This document shows positions 6,249-8,718 of a stretch of DNA of 8,718 bases, in pieces (the first letter of the stretch is position 1; the number at the start of each line of letters is the position of its first letter). The stretch comes from CALXOD01 sp964402715 (GTDB lineage Bacteria > Verrucomicrobiota > Lentisphaeria > Victivallales > Victivallaceae): assembly GCA_964402715.1 (NCBI GenBank), contig CAYODJ010000046.1, positions 1-8,718 of the forward strand, in the 5' to 3' direction. The translations under genes and the position numbers were made by a program. Below the pieces are notes generated by a model that ran no database searches, had not been told where the DNA came from, and saw nothing but the letters and a program-made list of their open reading frames with translations.

Positions 6249-8387
6249 TCACGCTCCTTGTTCGATTGCCTCGGCCTGAATCAGGTAGCTGTCCTGCTCC
6301 CGGCGGCTTAAATTGTTCCAGAGGACATTCCAGCCGCAGACCCGAACCTGCAAATCGGCGTACTGCTCCGGATGAACTTGCGCTTTTTTAAGCGTCTCCG
6401 TACTGAAAATGTTGAAATGGACGGCATGCCCGCCGCGGAGGATATAGGTCATCAGCAGCGCCCGCATGGCGTCGAGGCCGTCTTCCCCGGCCACCGCCGA
6501 CGGGGTGAGCATGACGTCGATCGGAAAATCGCCCATGAAGAGCGCGGGATTCAGCTTCAGCGCCGATCGGATCATCGCCGTGACGCCGTTGCGGTTGGTT
6601 CCGGGCTGAACCGAGACGTTCTTGGAGAATTCCTCTCCTTTCCGCCGTCCGTCCGCCGTGGCCGGATATGTCCGGCCCACGGTCAGGAAGTGATCCGCGG
6701 CATGGAGCGAGGTGGTGTAGCGGCCGCCGCGGCTGTTCCTGCGCCCGTTGATCCGGGCTGCGGCAGTTTCGAGCAGCTGCCGCATGAGGCTGTCCGGCAT
6801 TTCCCGATCGTTGCCGAATTTGTCCGGATCGTTCCGGATTTGCATCTGAAGCGCTTCGTAGCCTTGCCAGTCGGCGTCGAGCGCCTTGCGCAGTTCCTCC
6901 AGGGTGACGCTCCGGGTTTCATACACATATTTCCGGATCATGGCAAGCGCGTTGGCGGCGGAGGCCGGACCCATCAGCCAGAGATTCGAGTTGTTGTAAA
7001 CGGAACCCTTCGCATAACCGTCGACTCCCTTTTCCAGGGCGGCGGCGGAGGCACCGGAAAAGAGCGGTGCGGGATTGTCGTCGAGACGCCGTTCGATCTT
7101 GTTCGAAAATTCAATACATTCGTCGCAGAGCTCTTCCAGACGCCGGAGGCAGCACAGCAGAAAATCGTCGAAGTTTCGGAAGTCGTGCCCAGACCGCATG
7201 GTCTTGTCCACAACATCCGGCAGAATGATGGTGCAGGGCCGGGTCTCCACCGCTTCGCCCCGGACGGTGTATTCATAGCATCCCTTGACGTCCGCGGTGC
7301 GGGCCTCCTCTTCGGAATATCCCGCCAGAAGCATCGCCTTGCGGATGCACGGCTCTCCGACGAAGACGATGCTGTTGCGGCCGCTCCGGATCAGTTTGAG
7401 CGCCTTGTCCAGAAAGTCGCGGGGCGTGTTTTCGGCGACTTTGATCTGGAGCTTCGGGTCGTAAAGTCCGAGTTCGCCGTATTCGTCCAGAATCAGGTGC
7501 GACAGTTCGTTGATTGCACTGGAGCCGTCCGGATTCGTTCCTCCGAAGTAGAACGGGTGCCCGTAGTAATATTTCATGGAGAATACTTTGCACAGAAAAT
7601 TGCGGAAAACCGCCCGGATTTCGTCGCGGGTGAACTTTCCCGATTTCAGATCGCGGACAAAGTACGGATAGAGTATGCGGTCCAGATTGCCGAAGGAGCG
7701 GGTCTCGATGTCGTCCGCATACTCCGAAAGCTGGTAATAAAGCCAGATTTGCAGCATGCATTCATAAAGGGTCGCCGGAGCTCCGTCCCGCAAATGGCGC
7801 AGCGCGGTGACGGTTTCAGGAAGGCAGCCGGTTTGTTCCGCACAGACGCAGATGCGGTTCATCAGCCGCTGCACGGCCTCGTATTCAAGCCGGACGGAGG
7901 CGAAAAAGTTCCGGTTTTCCGCCGTGACCGCATTTCCGGCGCGTTCCATGAAGTTTTTTTCCGACTCTTTCGCCCGCGCCAGAAGGCCGGAGAAGCCGAG
8001 CGAGAGGATCGCATCCCAGTCGGGAACGCTGTGAGAGTAATCCAAACAGAAAAAAGCAGTTCCCAGGCTAGAGAGAGCCCGGGTGCGTGCGCAAGCCTCT
8101 TCCCTCCCCTCCTTCTCCCAGTCCGACCGGACGGCTTCGTAGAGCGGGTGACGCCCCCAGATCGCCAGCGTCACGAAAAGATCCTGCGCCGATACGCCGA
8201 TTCTCATATTGTCGAGCAGATACGAGAACATTTCCGCCTTGACGAGGACGCGGGGAACGTCCTTTTTCTGTTCGGCAATCCGGCGCATTCCGATCTGCAG
8301 TTCTTCGAGGGGAATCCCCGTCTCCGGAATTCCCGGATTCTGGAATTCGGCCTCCAGAGCGTCTCTGTCCCAATTGAACACCAGCAT
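6249..8387 (-). CDS. Glycyl radical enzyme, PFL-like superfamily, uncharacterised subtype (upstream module)
   Basis: A 712-aa GRE. The C-terminal radical loop RVCGWN is at 682-687, with Gly685 as the radical site (codon 6335-6333). Active-site Cys370 (codon 7280-7278) lies in GCYEY with Glu372, so the Cys-x-Glu pair of eliminases is kept, but the usual Pro after Glu is Tyr. Other landmarks are KAEM-RIGV at 50-65, SHSVPDW at 118-124, FYFGG at 279-283, ATADGRRKGEEFSKN at 576-590 and DVMLTPSAVAG at 624-634. Its last 75 aligned residues (624-698) share 39 identities with the other GRE, but the substrate-binding middle is much more diverged, e.g. VFVGEPC where the partner has VFSNDDV. The start at 8387 has AGGAGA 8 nt upstream. 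The 61-codon upstream extension is basic and low in complexity, and overlaps the leader. First gene of its operon. Substrate unknown. Confidence 0.92.
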   Translation of the reverse strand: MLVFNWDRDALEAEFQNPGIPETGIPLEELQIGMRRIAEQKKDVPRVLVKAEMFSYLLDNMRIGVSAQDLFVTLAIWGRHPLYEAVRSDWEKEGREEACARTRALSSLGTAFFCLDYSHSVPDWDAILSLGFSGLLARAKESEKNFMERAGNAVTAENRNFFASVRLEYEAVQRLMNRICVCAEQTGCLPETVTALRHLRDGAPATLYECMLQIWLYYQLSEYADDIETRSFGNLDRILYPYFVRDLKSGKFTRDEIRAVFRNFLCKVFSMKYYYGHPFYFGGTNPDGSSAINELSHLILDEYGELGLYDPKLQIKVAENTPRDFLDKALKLIRSGRNSIVFVGEPCIRKAMLLAGYSEEEARTADVKGCYEYTVRGEAVETRPCTIILPDVVDKTMRSGHDFRNFDDFLLCCLRRLEELCDECIEFSNKIERRLDDNPAPLFSGASAAALEKGVDGYAKGSVYNNSNLWLMGPASAANALAMIRKYVYETRSVTLEELRKALDADWQGYEALQMQIRNDPDKFGNDREMPDSLMRQLLETAAARINGRRNSRGGRYTTSLHAADHFLTVGRTYPATADGRRKGEEFSKNVSVQPGTNRNGVTAMIRSALKLNPALFMGDFPIDVMLTPSAVAGEDGLDAMRALLMTYILRGGHAVHFNIFSTETLKKAQVHPEQYADLQVRVCGWNVLWNNLSRREQDSYLIQAEAIEQGA

Positions 8388-8552
8388 GATATGCCTCTCC
8401 TGTTTTTTCAGAAATCTGCCCTGCTTCGCCCGACGGAGCTCAGGACTCGGAGCCGGCGTCCCGTTCCGGGGGCTTTTCGGGGGAGATCCCCGCCCGCCGA
8501 CGAGCCCGGCCTCGCCGTACTTGCACTTTCGGGAATGACGTTTTTCATTTCG
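8388..8552 (-). other. Long GC-rich structured leader of the upstream GRE operon
   Basis: If transcription starts near 8552, the mRNA leader is about 165 nt, against roughly 25 nt for the other GRE operon. Its centre (about 8425-8535) is very GC-rich and can fold: CGGGG (8478-8482) pairs with CCCCG (8488-8492), and CGAG/CTCG and GCCGGC repeats lie around it. It shows no known riboswitch motif that I recognise. It may be a dispersed intergenic repeat inserted in the leader, or a regulatory structure. Confidence 0.4.
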
Positions 8553-8558
8553 TTGCGT

Positions 8559-8586
8559 ATAGTATGCCACGGATCTCCGTTTTCAG
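8559..8586 (-). promoter_or_regulatory. Predicted promoter of the upstream GRE-activase operon
   Basis: On the minus strand, CTGAAA (8586-8581, 4/6 to the -35 consensus) and TACTAT (8564-8559, 4/6 to the -10 consensus) are separated by 16 nt. The 39-nt conserved element starts immediately upstream at 8587. The surroundings (TAGTAT, then GCCACG on the plus strand) match the other GRE promoter. Confidence 0.45.
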
Positions 8587-8625
8587 GAATGGCCGAAACG
8601 GACAAAAACATAGCTTTTTCAGTAT
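8587..8625 (-). promoter_or_regulatory. 39-nt conserved element, probable regulator binding site (copy 1)
   Basis: Counterpart of 5135-5173 (29/39, no gaps). Identical blocks, read on the plus strand, are GAATG (8587-8591), AAAAACATA (8604-8612) and AGTAT (8621-8625). It touches the -35 region of the GRE operon on one side. On the other it covers the predicted -35 and part of the -10 of the divergent gene, so a bound protein could activate the GRE genes and repress the divergent one. Confidence 0.55.
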
Positions 8626-8628
8626 AAC
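8599..8628 (+). promoter_or_regulatory. Predicted promoter of the divergent plus-strand gene
   Basis: CGGACA (8599-8604, 4/6 to consensus) and TATAAC (8623-8628, 5/6) are 18 nt apart, about 50 nt before the start codon at 8680. It overlaps the conserved element. Confidence 0.5.
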
Positions 8629-8679
8629 GACTTGATTTCTCCGCTTTCCAGGCCACGTTTCAGAACAGGAGACGAAATT

Positions 8680-8718
8680 ATGCCGCTTTCCCGTTTTGAA
8701 GAGCTCGGACTGCTTTCG
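8680..8718 (+). CDS. 5' end of a divergently transcribed gene, possibly the local regulator
   Basis: Thirteen codons are visible (MPLSRFEELGLLS) before the window ends. ATG 8680 is preceded by AGGAGA at 8667-8672, 7 nt upstream, a good ribosome binding site. The gene is divergent from the GRE operon across a 292-nt region that carries promoters in both directions and a conserved element. That layout is common for AraC-type and similar regulators of catabolic operons. No domain is visible, so the regulator assignment rests on position only. Confidence 0.6.
   Translation, partial: MPLSRFEELGLLS

Noticed and set aside
8408..8548. 46-codon minus-strand reading frame in the leader (possible leader peptide)
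   Set aside because: No ribosome binding site, and it would begin only about 4 nt after the predicted transcription start. The composition looks like random GC-rich sequence.
8388..8570. 61-codon N-terminal extension of the upstream GRE
   Set aside because: Basic, low-complexity sequence unlike GRE N-termini; it spans the predicted -10 box, and the start at 8387 has a strong Shine-Dalgarno.
8621..8626. Alternative minus-strand TATACT -10 box
   Set aside because: No acceptable -35 at the right spacing, and it falls inside the conserved element, farther from the gene than the TACTAT box.
6372..8627. 751-codon open frame on the plus strand, antisense to the upstream GRE
   Set aside because: It mirrors the GRE gene exactly, has no family motifs and arises from GC-rich codon usage. 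The minus strand has all GRE catalytic motifs.

Overview
The window comes from a high-GC, strictly anaerobic bacterium. The anaerobic lifestyle is inferred from two oxygen-sensitive glycyl radical enzymes (GREs), each with its own radical-SAM activase. No rRNA, tRNA or taxonomic marker is present. GRE subtype, codon usage and the style of the decayed insertion sequences remind me of Victivallis-like Lentisphaerota, but that is recollection, not proof.

Layout. (1) 1-28: start of a minus-strand gene that leaves the window. (2) 120-1587: decayed IS4-family insertion sequence remnants. One near-full-length transposase pseudogene (169-1212) carries at least four frameshifts, deletions and a lost catalytic Asp. 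A second right-end fragment (about 1316-1587) follows it, so the IS right end is duplicated with an offset of about 280 bp. (3) 1588-2025: an AT-richer broken minus-strand gene, apparently cut by the IS. (4) 2026-5078: minus-strand operon of a 718-aa GRE and a 299-aa activase joined by an ATGA overlap. (5) 5079-5357: intergenic region with hairpins, a promoter and a probable operator. (6) 5358-8387: a second GRE (712 aa) and activase (295 aa) pair, minus strand, 3 nt apart. (7) 8388-8679: divergent control region with a long GC-rich leader for the upstream GRE. (8) 8680 to the edge: start of a plus-strand gene, possibly the local regulator.

How the genes work together. Each activase (radical-SAM cluster plus two ferredoxin-type 4Fe-4S clusters) should abstract H from the C-terminal glycine of its partner GRE. 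Both GREs have Gly-Cys-Tyr-Glu at the active site, the Cys-x-Glu arrangement of GRE eliminases/dehydratases rather than the Cys-Cys pair of pyruvate formate-lyase. Both also have an unusual RVCGWN glycyl-radical loop with Trp where Tyr or Phe is usual. Substrates cannot be read from the sequence.

The strongest non-coding signal is a 39-nt element, ungapped and identical at 29 of 39 positions, lying just upstream of both GRE promoters (8587-8625 and 5135-5173). At the first site it also overlaps the predicted promoter of the divergent gene. This suggests one regulator controlling both modules and itself.
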